Positions 43,988-53,870 of a stretch of 64,000 bases of DNA are shown here, piece by piece (position 1 is the first letter of the stretch; every line of letters begins with the position of its first letter). The DNA is from Polymorphobacter multimanifer (GTDB taxonomy: Bacteria; Pseudomonadota; Alphaproteobacteria; Sphingomonadales; Sphingomonadaceae), in assembly GCF_014205635.1 (NCBI RefSeq), contig NZ_JACIIV010000006.1, positions 62,001 to 126,000 on the forward strand, read 5' to 3'. A program made the position numbers and the translations under genes. Under the pieces are notes generated by a model that saw only the letters and a list, made by a program, of their open reading frames with translations, made no database searches and was not told the origin of the DNA.

Positions 43988-45133
43988 ATGCAATTTGCCC
44001 TTACCGAAGACCAGCTGGCGATCCAGGAGGTGGCGCGGCGCTTCACGGCGGACGCGATCACGCCGCATGCGGCCGAATGGGACGAGAAGCATCTGTTTCC
44101 GCTGGACACGATCCGGGCGGCGGCGGGGCTCGGCTTCGGGTCGATCTATGTGCGCGAATCGAGCGGCGGCATCGGGCTGGGGCGGCTGGAGGCGGCGCTG
44201 ATCATGGAGGCGATGGCCTATGGCTGCGCCAGCACCTCGGCTTTCATCTCGATCCACAACATGGCGGCGTGGATGATCGACTGTTTCGGTGATGCAGCGC
44301 TTCGGGCGAAGTATTTGCCATCGCTGGTGACGATGGAGACGATCAGCAGCTATTGCCTGACCGAGCCGGGATCGGGATCGGATGCGGCGGCACTTCGCAC
44401 GCGGGCGGTGCGCGAGGGCGATGCGTATGTGGTGACCGGCAGCAAGGCGTTCATTTCGGGGGCCGGGGTGAATGATCTTTATGTGACGATGGTGCGCACC
44501 GGCGAGGATGGGCCACGCGGCATTTCGGCGCTGGTGATCGAGAAGGACATGGCCGGGGTTTCGTTCGGGGCGCCCGAGCGCAAGCTGGGGTGGCATTCGC
44601 AACCGACCGCACAGGTGAACTTCGATGGCGTGCGAGTGCCGGTGACCAATCGGATCGGGGATGAGGGGCAGGGCTTTGCGATTGCGATGGCGGGGCTCGA
44701 CGGCGGTCGGCTGAACATCGGGGCCTGCTCGCTGGGCGGCGGGCAGCGCGCTCTCGACGAGGCGATTGCCTATACGCGTGGGCGGCAGCAGTTCGGCAAG
44801 GCGATTGCCGATTTCCAGGCGACGCAGTTCAAGCTGGCCGACATGGCGACCGAGCTGGAGGCAGCGCGCGCGCTTCTCTACATGGCGGCCGAGAAGGTGA
44901 GCAGCGGGGCGCCCGACAAGACGCGCTTTGCCGCGATGGCGAAGCGGCTGGCGACCGATACGGGGATGAGCGTGGCCGACCGGGCGCTGCAGCTGCACGG
45001 TGGCTATGGCTATCTGATGGATTATCCGGTGGAGCGCATCTTCCGTGATTTGCGGGTGCACCAGATTCTGGAAGGCACGAATGAAATCATGCGCGTGATC
45101 ACGGCGCGGGAATTGCTTCGCGGCGCCAATTGA
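43988..45133 (+). CDS. acyl-CoA dehydrogenase, isobutyryl-CoA type
   Basis: 381 residues from ATG 43988. Canonical acyl-CoA dehydrogenase: FALTEDQLAIQEVARRFTAD, SSYCLTEPGSGSDAAALRTR (FAD loop), VTGSKAFISGAGVNDLYV, TRGRQQFGKAIADFQATQFK, and LHGGYGYLMDYPVERIFRDL with the catalytic Glu in LEGTNEIMRVI. The C-terminal Glu and overall pattern match ACAD8-like isobutyryl-CoA dehydrogenases of valine degradation. No other valine genes are adjacent, so substrate is tentative. Confidence 0.9.
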   Translation: MQFALTEDQLAIQEVARRFTADAITPHAAEWDEKHLFPLDTIRAAAGLGFGSIYVRESSGGIGLGRLEAALIMEAMAYGCASTSAFISIHNMAAWMIDCFGDAALRAKYLPSLVTMETISSYCLTEPGSGSDAAALRTRAVREGDAYVVTGSKAFISGAGVNDLYVTMVRTGEDGPRGISALVIEKDMAGVSFGAPERKLGWHSQPTAQVNFDGVRVPVTNRIGDEGQGFAIAMAGLDGGRLNIGACSLGGGQRALDEAIAYTRGRQQFGKAIADFQATQFKLADMATELEAARALLYMAAEKVSSGAPDKTRFAAMAKRLATDTGMSVADRALQLHGGYGYLMDYPVERIFRDLRVHQILEGTNEIMRVITARELLRGAN

Positions 45134-45226
45134 ACGGACGTTTTGCACTTTCATGCAATGCGGGCCGTTGCCGTAAACTGTTGCCAACGATAATTTCTTG
45201 CTTCGAAGTTCTTTCGAACATGGGGC

Positions 45227-45778
45227 ATGATCATGGCAGGCAATTTCAAGGCATGCGTGCTCGGCGCAGCAATGGCGTTGGTGACCCCCGTTTCCGCGAT
45301 GGCCGTGGAGCCGATCTTCTACAACACCGATGAAGGTGGCGGCGAAGGCGATGGATCGCTCGAATTTCTGAATGCCTCGACGTTCCGGATCATCGGCTCG
45401 GACAACGGAGCCGCCAGCTATGCGACCTATGAATTCGTCGCGTTGACCGACTTTTCGATTTCGACGGTGTTCCGTTACGGCAGCGTCGACAGTGGCGGGC
45501 CGGCGTTCGACCCGGCGGGTTACTTCATCAACGATCAGCGGACCCAGCTTTCGGACAATGATGGCCCGCGCGGCGTGTTCCAGGTCGGGACCGTCGATTT
45601 CTCGGTGCTCGCCGGGGATGGCTACGGCTTTTATGTCTACAGCTCGGACGGACTGTTGGGGCGCGGAAAATTGACGGTGGGGGCGTTGCCCGAGCCGGGC
45701 AGCTGGGCGCTGATGATTGCCGGCTTCGGGCTGGTGGGCGCGTCGATGCGCCGCCGGCGGGCAGTGACCGCCGCCTGA
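45227..45778 (+). CDS. PEPxxWA-CTERM sorting-signal protein
   Basis: 183 residues. Signal peptide (ACVLGAAMALVTPVSAMA), a beta-rich middle with no recognised domain (FYNTDEGGGEGDGSLEFLNA, STVFRYGSVDSGGPAFDP), and a C-terminal sorting signal LPEPGSWALMIAGFGLVG followed by MRRRR. This is the PEPxxWA variant common in sphingomonads, recognised by an exosortase-type transpeptidase linked to exopolysaccharide systems. The exosortase is not in the window. A second ATG at 45233 is possible. Confidence 0.88.
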   Translation: MIMAGNFKACVLGAAMALVTPVSAMAVEPIFYNTDEGGGEGDGSLEFLNASTFRIIGSDNGAASYATYEFVALTDFSISTVFRYGSVDSGGPAFDPAGYFINDQRTQLSDNDGPRGVFQVGTVDFSVLAGDGYGFYVYSSDGLLGRGKLTVGALPEPGSWALMIAGFGLVGASMRRRRAVTAA

Positions 45779-45822
45779 GTGCGGCGGTTGCGCCGGCGGG
45801 GCCGAGCGGGCATCAACGGGGG

Positions 45823-46194
45823 ATGAAACCCTCGGTCCTGCCGGCAATCGCCGCTTTCAATGCCATTCTCTGCCTGACGGTGGGGACGTTTGCAGCGCAT
45901 GGCATCAAGGATGTGCAGGCGCGCGAGTGGATCATGACCGGGGTCATCTTCCAGTTGCCGCATGTGGCGGCGGTGTTCGCGCTGCTGGCGTGGCAGGACA
46001 ATCTGCTGGTGCGGCGATGCGCCTGGGGGCTGGCGCTGGGCAGCCTGATCTTCGCCGGCAATCTCTATGCGCTTGCTCTTGGGGCACCGCGCTGGATTGC
46101 GGCGTTTGCGCCGATCGGGGGTACGCTGATGATGTTCAGCTGGTTCGGCGTGGTGCTGGCGGCGTTCATGGGGCACCGGCTGCCCAAGGAATGA
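45823..46194 (+). CDS. DUF423 membrane protein
   Basis: 123 residues, four hydrophobic segments. N-terminal LPAIAAFNAILCLTVGTFAA with the conserved GTFAAHGIK, central FQLPHVAAVFALLAW and late APIGGTLMMFSWFGVVLAAF match the DUF423 (YgdD) family of small inner-membrane proteins with unknown function. It is 44 bp after the PEP-CTERM gene and convergent with the RidA gene. Confidence 0.9.
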   Translation: MKPSVLPAIAAFNAILCLTVGTFAAHGIKDVQAREWIMTGVIFQLPHVAAVFALLAWQDNLLVRRCAWGLALGSLIFAGNLYALALGAPRWIAAFAPIGGTLMMFSWFGVVLAAFMGHRLPKE

Positions 46195-46233
46195 GTGTTG
46201 CCGGGGGCGTTGTATCCCCCGGCAACGCGCGGC

Positions 46234-46719
46234 TTATTTTGCGGCGATGACGGTGAGCTCTACAAGGAACTGCGGAGCGGCAAGGGCTGTGACCTGCATC
46301 GTGGTGCGGGTGACGGTGGTGGGGTTTTCGGACGTGCCGAAGAACTCGGCGAAGCCGGCGTTGAAGCCTGCGAAATCCATCTTGCCGTCCATGCCCGGGG
46401 CGGCGACGAGAAAGGCATCCATGCGGACGATATCTGCCATCTTGTAGCCCTGGGCTTCGAGCAGGCCCTTGATCTTGTTGAGCGTGCTGACGGTCTGGGC
46501 CTTGGTGTCCCCATAGTCGCTGCCGCCCTGGGTGGCGGGGGAGGCGAGGTTGCCCGACAGGTACAGGGTTTCTGCGCTTGCCTTGACCTTGGCACCGGAG
46601 AGGATGCGGCCGCCGGCGGTGCCGATCTTCTCGACATTTTGGGCGGAAGCGGCGGCGGGAAGTGCGGCGAGGCCGAGTGCGGCGCCGTAAGCAAGCAGGC
46701 CGATGGCGAATTTGTTCAT
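46234..46719 (-). CDS. exported RidA-family protein
   Basis: 161 residues from ATG 46719. A signal peptide (IGLLAYGAALGLAALPAAASA) precedes a YjgF/YER057c/UK114 domain: ETLYLSGNLASPATQGGSDY, QTVSTLNKIKGLLEAQGYKM, and FGTSENPTTVTRTTMQVTAL near the C-terminus. Canonical RidA is cytoplasmic and hydrolyses enamine/imine intermediates; its active-site Arg is normally in RxxxxV. Here the Arg in TRTTMQV occupies a comparable place. A periplasmic location is unusual. It lies downstream of the TonB receptor gene region and shares its strand. Confidence 0.88.
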   Translation of the reverse strand: MNKFAIGLLAYGAALGLAALPAAASAQNVEKIGTAGGRILSGAKVKASAETLYLSGNLASPATQGGSDYGDTKAQTVSTLNKIKGLLEAQGYKMADIVRMDAFLVAAPGMDGKMDFAGFNAGFAEFFGTSENPTTVTRTTMQVTALAAPQFLVELTVIAAK

Positions 46720-46808
46720 GGATGGTCCCCTCTCTTGTGGTGAAAACAAGTCGGGCGGCAGGATAGCCCTGCCGCCCGGTTGTGCAAGCCGTGTTGCGGG
46801 CGAAGGGC

Positions 46809-49538
46809 CTAGAACTTCACCTGCACGCGGGCATAATAGAAGCCGCCCATCTGGCCGAGCGGCGCAGAGCCCGGATAGAGCGAGCCGTTGCCCTGGCCGC
46901 CGGTCGACGGGAAGGCGTTGCGGGTTTCGACATCCGGATAGTTGTTGAAGATGTTCTCGGCACCGATGGCGAAGCGATAGTTTTCAGCAAAGGTGAGGCC
47001 GGCTTCGAGATCGAGGCTGACTTCGGCGCCGAACTCCTTGCCCCATTCCCCGACGTTGCCGGCCGGATTGGCGGCCGGGTAAAGCTGGCGGAAGGCGGCG
47101 ACCTGTGCTGGCGTGCTGCCTGCGGGCGGGTTCACCGGGGTGAAGTAGGTGGTGAACTTGCTGAAGTAATTGAGGCGAGCAGTCAGGTCGAAGATGCCGG
47201 CGGTGAAGTTCTCGGAGAGAACGGCGCGCCACCGGGGGTTGGAATCCTCGATGTTGCCCAGCCGGGTGTTGTCGATGAGCGCCAGCACGCGGGTGTCGGT
47301 CGGGCGCAGCGTCGAAAGCGCTATGTTTTCACGCCCGGTGACCTTGGTCTGGTTCCAGTTGACGGCGAGGCTGGTGTTGAAACTGCCGAGATCGTTGTTG
47401 GTACGATGCGTCAGCACGATGTCCACGCCCTGTGTCCTGGTGCGGAAGCCGTTGGTGAAATAGTTCACCTGTCCGAGATCGAATGCGTTGGGCACGCCGG
47501 CGGCAGCCAGCAAAACCTGATCGGCGGCTGTGACGTTGACGTTGCTGGTTGTCCCGATTCTGTCCCGAACGCGGATGTTGTAGTAATCCGCCGTCAGGTT
47601 GAAGCCACCACCCGGGGTGACAACAAAGCCGCCCGAGAAGCTGGTCGACTTTTCCGGTGTGAGAGGCACCGCGCCATAAAAGCCCGCGAGTGCCGAATCC
47701 GGCCGCGCGGTGGCGACGGCCACCGGCACCGGGCTGCCCTGCGGGAAGGCGGTCTGGACGTTCTGGGTGAACTGCTGGCCCGGCGTTGGGGCGCGGAAGC
47801 CGGTCGAAGCGGCACCGCGGATGGCGATGGCATCGGTGAAGGCGTAGCGCGCCGTGAACTTGCCGTTGAAGGTGCTGCCGAAATCGTTGAAGTAATCATA
47901 GCGGCCGGCGATGCCGATCGACAGGTTTTCGACGGGATCGGCTTCGAAGTCGAGATAGGCCGAGTAGCTGTTGCGGCCACCTTCGACGACCGAATCCGGA
48001 CCGAAGCCGGGAAAGCCGTTGGCGCCGACCGGCTTGGTGACGTTGAAGCGGGTGAGGTCGTTGCGCTCCACGAGCTGCGAGCCATAGATGCCCGGCTCCC
48101 ACGACGCACGGTCGCCGAGGCCGACTTCATAGGCTTCACGACGGAACTCGAAACCGGCCGCGATGAACAGCGGCTTGGCGAAGCCGACATCGGTTTCGTA
48201 GGTGAAGTCGAGGTTGCCGTTGTATTCGGTCTGGACGAGCTTGCCGAGATAGAAATCGGTGGGCGAATCCGGCCCGAGCGACGGGTTGAGGGTTTCGCTC
48301 ATGTAATAGCGGATCTGGTTGCGGCCATAGCTGCCCGAGGCATCGAACTTGAGGCCCCAGCTGGTCTCGCCCTTGTAGCCGCCGGTGATCGACATGTCTT
48401 CGTTGACGCCTTCGAAGAAGGGCACGAAGCCGTTGGGGAAGACCGAGACATCGTCGAAGGTGCGGCCTTCGGCATCCCAGATCGGGCGGCCGCTGACCGG
48501 ATCGGTGCCGATGCGATCGAGATAGGCTGGCGTGGAGATCGACTTGCCGAGCACGCCGGTGCCGGTGCGCAGCGGGATGTCCGGCGCCACGACGCCGCGC
48601 GGGCGGCGATAGTTGAAGTCGTTGCCCTGGCGCTGCCAGCCATAGTTGCCGAACAGATAGACTTCGCCGTCACCGACCGGGATCGCCGAGTTGAGGACGA
48701 AACGATAGGCGCGGTTCTCGGGCTGGCCGAGGCGGTTGCCAGTGGCGTATTTCGGCGTGATGCCGGCGGCGACGAGGGGTGCGATTTCCGGACGGGCAAC
48801 CGAACGGTCCCACACGCGCTGATCGATGAATTCGCCGGTGACGTTGATGAAGCCCTCGCCGAGCTTGAAGCCGGCGTTGGCAGTGACCTGCAGATCCTCG
48901 CCATCGCCTTCATAGGTCTGGCCGTAGCGGGCAGCGACGGTGTAGCCATTGTCTGCACGGCTGAGGCCGATGTTGATGACGCCGGCGATGGCATCCGAGC
49001 CATATTGGGCGGCGGCGCCATCGCGCAGCACTTCGATGCGCGACACGGCAGGCGAGGAGATCTGTGACAGATCTGGGCCCTGCGAACCGACGTTGAGCGC
49101 GTCTCCGGTCACGTTGACGAGGGCGGAGCGGTGCATGCGCTTGCCGTTGATCAGGACGAGGATCTGGTCGGCGGGCAGGCCGCGAAGGTTGGGCGGACGC
49201 ACGAAGGCCGAAGCATCGCCGAGCAGGTTGCGGTTCTGGTTGAAGGAGGGGATGAGCGTCTTGAGGATGTTGCCGAGTTGCGGCGATGGCTGGGCCTTGA
49301 AATCGTCTGCAGTGAAAACGTCGATCGGCACGGCGGATTCGGCGACGGTGCGATCGGTGCGGCGGGTGCCGGTGACGATGATCTGCGCGCCGGCATCGTC
49401 GGGTGCGGCCTGTGCGGTGTCGACGGTCTGGGCAACGGCGGCGGACGGCGCGGCCATAAGGGTTGCCACTGCGAGCGCCGCGAGCGAGGCGCCGCGGATT
49501 GCTGCAGTCTGGATTGTCAGGAATTTCGGTTCGGTCAT
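46809..49538 (-). CDS. TonB-dependent outer-membrane receptor
   Basis: 909 residues from ATG 49538 with GAGGGG 7 nt upstream. Signal peptide (LAALAVATLMAAPSAAVAQ), TonB-box-like AQIIVTGTRRTDRTVAESAV, plug domain with PNLRGLPADQILVLINGKRM and SRIEVLRDGAAAQYGSDAIAG, then a 22-strand barrel ending in GGFYYARVQVKF with terminal Phe. The ligand cannot be told; the closest pattern is the large sphingomonad family used for siderophores, oligosaccharides or vitamins. A perfect 20-bp palindrome lies in its leader (49570-49589). Confidence 0.93.
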   Translation of the reverse strand: MTEPKFLTIQTAAIRGASLAALAVATLMAAPSAAVAQTVDTAQAAPDDAGAQIIVTGTRRTDRTVAESAVPIDVFTADDFKAQPSPQLGNILKTLIPSFNQNRNLLGDASAFVRPPNLRGLPADQILVLINGKRMHRSALVNVTGDALNVGSQGPDLSQISSPAVSRIEVLRDGAAAQYGSDAIAGVINIGLSRADNGYTVAARYGQTYEGDGEDLQVTANAGFKLGEGFINVTGEFIDQRVWDRSVARPEIAPLVAAGITPKYATGNRLGQPENRAYRFVLNSAIPVGDGEVYLFGNYGWQRQGNDFNYRRPRGVVAPDIPLRTGTGVLGKSISTPAYLDRIGTDPVSGRPIWDAEGRTFDDVSVFPNGFVPFFEGVNEDMSITGGYKGETSWGLKFDASGSYGRNQIRYYMSETLNPSLGPDSPTDFYLGKLVQTEYNGNLDFTYETDVGFAKPLFIAAGFEFRREAYEVGLGDRASWEPGIYGSQLVERNDLTRFNVTKPVGANGFPGFGPDSVVEGGRNSYSAYLDFEADPVENLSIGIAGRYDYFNDFGSTFNGKFTARYAFTDAIAIRGAASTGFRAPTPGQQFTQNVQTAFPQGSPVPVAVATARPDSALAGFYGAVPLTPEKSTSFSGGFVVTPGGGFNLTADYYNIRVRDRIGTTSNVNVTAADQVLLAAAGVPNAFDLGQVNYFTNGFRTRTQGVDIVLTHRTNNDLGSFNTSLAVNWNQTKVTGRENIALSTLRPTDTRVLALIDNTRLGNIEDSNPRWRAVLSENFTAGIFDLTARLNYFSKFTTYFTPVNPPAGSTPAQVAAFRQLYPAANPAGNVGEWGKEFGAEVSLDLEAGLTFAENYRFAIGAENIFNNYPDVETRNAFPSTGGQGNGSLYPGSAPLGQMGGFYYARVQVKF

Positions 49539-49569
49539 CTTTGGCCCCTCAATGGAAAACACAAAAGTT

Positions 49570-49589
49570 CACACGGGCGAGCCCGTGTG
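49570..49589. promoter_or_regulatory. 20-bp perfect palindrome in the TonB-receptor leader
   Basis: CACACGGGC-GA-GCCCGTGTG, 31 bp upstream of the receptor start codon. It could be an operator dyad or an mRNA hairpin near the ribosome-binding site (GAGGGG). No gene lies between 49539 and 49796; a second weaker dyad GTCAC-GAATT-GTGAC is at 49765-49779. Confidence 0.45.
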
Positions 49590-49796
49590 CACCAACTCAA
49601 CTGCCGTGCCGAATGACACTGACAGCAACTTTTTCCCTTCCCCCAGGCAAACCCTTGTTGACGGTGGGGCGGTCTGATGCCGCCACAAGCCGTCACGCCT
49701 GTCCTACAATCAGGGAGTAATTGGTGGATTATTGCAAGCCATGGGCCGCTTGAGGTTCGATTCAGTCACGAATTGTGACAATCCGGCAACAGGCGA

Positions 49797-50333
49797 TTAT
49801 GCAAGCGGCTTGTCCATCGGCACGAAACGGACCGGTGTGCCGCCGAGATCGAGGGTGACCGGCGCGCTCGGGACATAGCCGCGGGCGGCGTAGAAGGGCT
49901 CGCCGGGGAGGGTTGCCATCAGGGCGGTGCGGGTGAAGCCATGCGATGCAGCGGCGTGTTCGCAGGCGCGCAGCAGGGCGTCGCCGACACCCTGGCGGGC
50001 GAAGCCGGGGGCGACGAAGAAGGCGCGGATGCGCGCGGCGTCGGTGGCGGGATCGAGCAGCCCCGATTCGCGGGCGGCGTAGCGATCGCCGCCGAACAGT
50101 GTTGTGCGCCGGCTCCAGCCGCCGCAGCCGGCGAGGGCGCCGGCCCGTGTCGCGACGAGGTAGCTGCCGTCGGCGACCAGCTCCGAATCGACGCCGAAGA
50201 CATGGGTGATGGCGGCTTCGGTTTCTGCAGCCGTGTAGAAGGGCGGGCCCAGCGCGCGGGCCGAGGCGGCGATAAGGGCTTCGAGGGCGGGCACTTCGGC
50301 GGCGATTGCCGCGCGGATGATGACTGGTTCCAT
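49797..50333 (-). CDS. GNAT-family N-acetyltransferase
   Basis: 178 residues from ATG 50333. Single GNAT domain: VIIRAAIAAEVPALEALIAA at the N-terminus, AFFVAPGFARQGVGDALLRA as the acetyl-CoA-binding V/I-x-x-x-x-R/Q-x-x-G-x-G/A motif, and YAARGYVPSAPVTL as the C-terminal motif. Substrate unknown. Divergent from tdk with 51 bp between. Confidence 0.87.
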   Translation of the reverse strand: MEPVIIRAAIAAEVPALEALIAASARALGPPFYTAAETEAAITHVFGVDSELVADGSYLVATRAGALAGCGGWSRRTTLFGGDRYAARESGLLDPATDAARIRAFFVAPGFARQGVGDALLRACEHAAASHGFTRTALMATLPGEPFYAARGYVPSAPVTLDLGGTPVRFVPMDKPLA

Positions 50334-50384
50334 GCTGTTGACGCCCCCCGTTGACTGCTGCGGTCCGCCCGCCGACAAGCCGGC

Positions 50385-50978
50385 ATGGCGAAGCTCTATT
50401 TCTACTATGCCTCGATGAATGCCGGCAAATCCACGATGCTGCTGCAGGCGAGCTTCAATTACCGCGAGCGCGGCATGCACACGATGCTGTTCACCGCCGG
50501 GATCGACGACCGGGCGGGGGCGGGGGTGATTGCATCGAGGATCGGCATTGAGGCGGCGGCGACGCCGTTCGGGGCGCGGACCGACCTGTTTGCGGTGGTG
50601 GCGGCCGAGCATGCGGCGGGAACGGTGCATTGCGTGCTGATCGACGAGGCGCAGTTCCTGGGCGCGGCACAGGTGTGGCAGGCGGCGCGGATTGCCGATG
50701 AGCTGGGGATTCCGGTGCTCGCCTATGGGCTGCGGACGGACTTTCGGGGGCGGCTGTTCGAGGGGTCGCAGGGGTTGCTGGCGATTGCCGATGTTCTTTC
50801 CGAGATCAAGGCGGTGTGCGCGTGCGGCCGCAAGGCGATCATGAATTTGCGCATCGATGCGCGAGGGCGCGCGGTGGCGGAGGGCGCGCAGACCGAGATT
50901 GGCGGCAACGAGCGCTATGTGGCACTGTGCCGGCGCCATTTCAGCGCAGCTTTGAACCTGACGGAGACGAATGAATGA
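50385..50978 (+). CDS. tdk: thymidine kinase
   Basis: 197 residues, type II thymidine kinase (thymidine + ATP to dTMP). P-loop SMNAGKST at residues 10-17, the central [14 protein letters not shown] (catalytic Glu), [12 protein letters not shown] lasso region, and zinc-binding Cys in AVCACGRKA and ALCRRHF. The 3' end overlaps gpx as ATGA. Confidence 0.95.
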   Translation: MAKLYFYYASMNAGKSTMLLQASFNYRERGMHTMLFTAGIDDRAGAGVIASRIGIEAAATPFGARTDLFAVVAAEHAAGTVHCVLIDEAQFLGAAQVWQAARIADELGIPVLAYGLRTDFRGRLFEGSQGLLAIADVLSEIKAVCACGRKAIMNLRIDARGRAVAEGAQTEIGGNERYVALCRRHFSAALNLTETNE

Positions 50979-51453
50979 CCGACCTTTCCGCCCACCCGCT
51001 GAAGACGATCGATGGCCGTGAGACGACGCTGGCCGAATGGGCGGGCGAGGTGCTGCTGGTCGTCAACACGGCTTCGAAATGTGGTTTCACGCCGCAATAT
51101 GCGGGGCTGGAGGCGCTGCACGCGAAGTATCGGGACAAGGGCTTTGCGGTGCTCGGCTTCCCGTGCAACCAGTTCGGGGCGCAGGAGCCGGGGGACGAGG
51201 CGGAAATCGCCAGCTTCTGTTCGACGAAGTTCGATGTGGATTTTCCGATGTTCGCCAAGGTGGAGGTGAACGGCGAGGCTGCGCATCCATTGTGGAAGGC
51301 GCTGAAGAAGGCGGCCCCCGGGCTGCTCGGTTCGGAGGCGATCAAGTGGAATTTCACCAAGTTTTTGGTGGGGCGTGATGGCCGGGTGATCGAGCGCTTT
51401 GCGCCGACGACGACGCCCGAGCAGCTCGATGCGCGGATTGCGGCGCTGCTCTG

Positions 51454-51454
<1 letters not shown>
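50975..51454 (+). CDS. glutathione peroxidase-family thiol peroxidase
   Basis: 159 residues. GPx fold with Cys36 as the peroxidatic residue in [12 protein letters not shown], Gln in [13 protein letters not shown] and Trp in [10 protein letters not shown]. The additional Cys in FPCNQF and FCSTKF are positions used in thioredoxin-dependent bacterial GPx. Reduces hydroperoxides. Overlaps tdk (ATGA) and the aminotransferase (TGATG), so the three form one transcript. Confidence 0.93.
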
Positions 51455-52770
<1,316 letters not shown>

Positions 52771-52847
52771 AATGTGTCTGCATTGAAACATCGGGGTGTT
52801 CCGGCTATCTCCGGTGGTTCCGGGGGCGCGCAAGAGAGGATCATTCC

Positions 52848-53768
52848 ATGTCGATCGCCGCCATGCTTGCAGCCGCAGTGCTGTTGGCAACGCCGGAAAC
52901 GGCGACCCGCGAGCTCGGAAAGGCGGCCGCCGGCGATGTCGTGCGCTTTGCACCGGGCGATTATGGCCGGGTGACGATCAAGGACAAGCGCTTCCAGCCG
53001 CGGCTGACGCTGGAAGCCGGGGATGCCAGGATGCGGCTGTTCCTGATCGACTCCTCGGGCATCGATGTGGTGGGCGGGCAGTTCGGCGGCACCCGCGCTG
53101 CTGCACCCGATGGCGGCGCTTCCGCCGAGATGACGCGGTACGATGCGGACGGCAAGCGAAGCATTCCTTCCGCCGGGGGTGGCGATCTGCAGACGGGCTA
53201 TGGCGCGATGATCAAGGGCTCGAGCCATGTCGAGTTTCGGGACGGGCTGTTCCATGATGCGCGCAAGGGGCTGATCATCTCGCATTCGACAGATGTGGTG
53301 GCGCGCGACCTGCGCTTCGAGCGGATGTCCAGCGATGGCATCAACATCGCGGCGGCACAGCGGGTGCTGGTGGAGCGGATCGAGTGCCATGACTTCGATC
53401 CGTCACCCGGTGCGCACCCCGATTGCGTGCAATTGTGGAGCCCGCCGAGCGGGGCGACGGCGGACATCACGGTGCGCGACAGCCTGGCACGGGGGCGGAC
53501 GCAGGGCTTTGCCGGGTTCAACCATCCGAAAAAGGGGCAGACGGGGTTCGATCGGATCAGGTTCATCGACAACCGCGCGGAAGTGAGCTTTCCGCATGGC
53601 ATTTCGATCTATGATTGCCGCGATTGCGAGATCACGGGCAATGTCGCGCGGCCCTATACCGGGGCGAAACACCGGGTGATCGTGCGCGTGATCCGCTGCA
53701 CCGATTGCGTGGTGGCGGACAACAGCAATGGACCGCGGCCCGTGCGCGCGCCTGCGCCGAAGGGCTGA
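52848..53768 (+). CDS. exported right-handed beta-helix protein
   Basis: 306 residues. Short signal peptide (IAAMLAAAVLLATPETA), then beta-helix coils with SSHVEFRDGLFHDARKGLII, RDLRFERMSSDGINIAAAQR, VERIECHDFDPSPGAHPDC and YDCRDCEITGNVARPYT. The pattern resembles polysaccharide lyase/epimerase-like pectate-lyase folds, with Asp/His clusters near GAHPDCVQLW that could be catalytic or Ca-binding. No enzyme assignment is possible. Lies just upstream of the ABC-like exporter genes. Confidence 0.82.
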   Translation: MSIAAMLAAAVLLATPETATRELGKAAAGDVVRFAPGDYGRVTIKDKRFQPRLTLEAGDARMRLFLIDSSGIDVVGGQFGGTRAAAPDGGASAEMTRYDADGKRSIPSAGGGDLQTGYGAMIKGSSHVEFRDGLFHDARKGLIISHSTDVVARDLRFERMSSDGINIAAAQRVLVERIECHDFDPSPGAHPDCVQLWSPPSGATADITVRDSLARGRTQGFAGFNHPKKGQTGFDRIRFIDNRAEVSFPHGISIYDCRDCEITGNVARPYTGAKHRVIVRVIRCTDCVVADNSNGPRPVRAPAPKG

Positions 53769-53870
53769 CCGATGCTGTGAAATAAAATATCGCGGGTGGG
53801 GCCTTGCGGGATGGAACATCGGTTCCCACCATAGGCCGTGGAATTCACAACCAGTTCAGTCGGGAAACCA

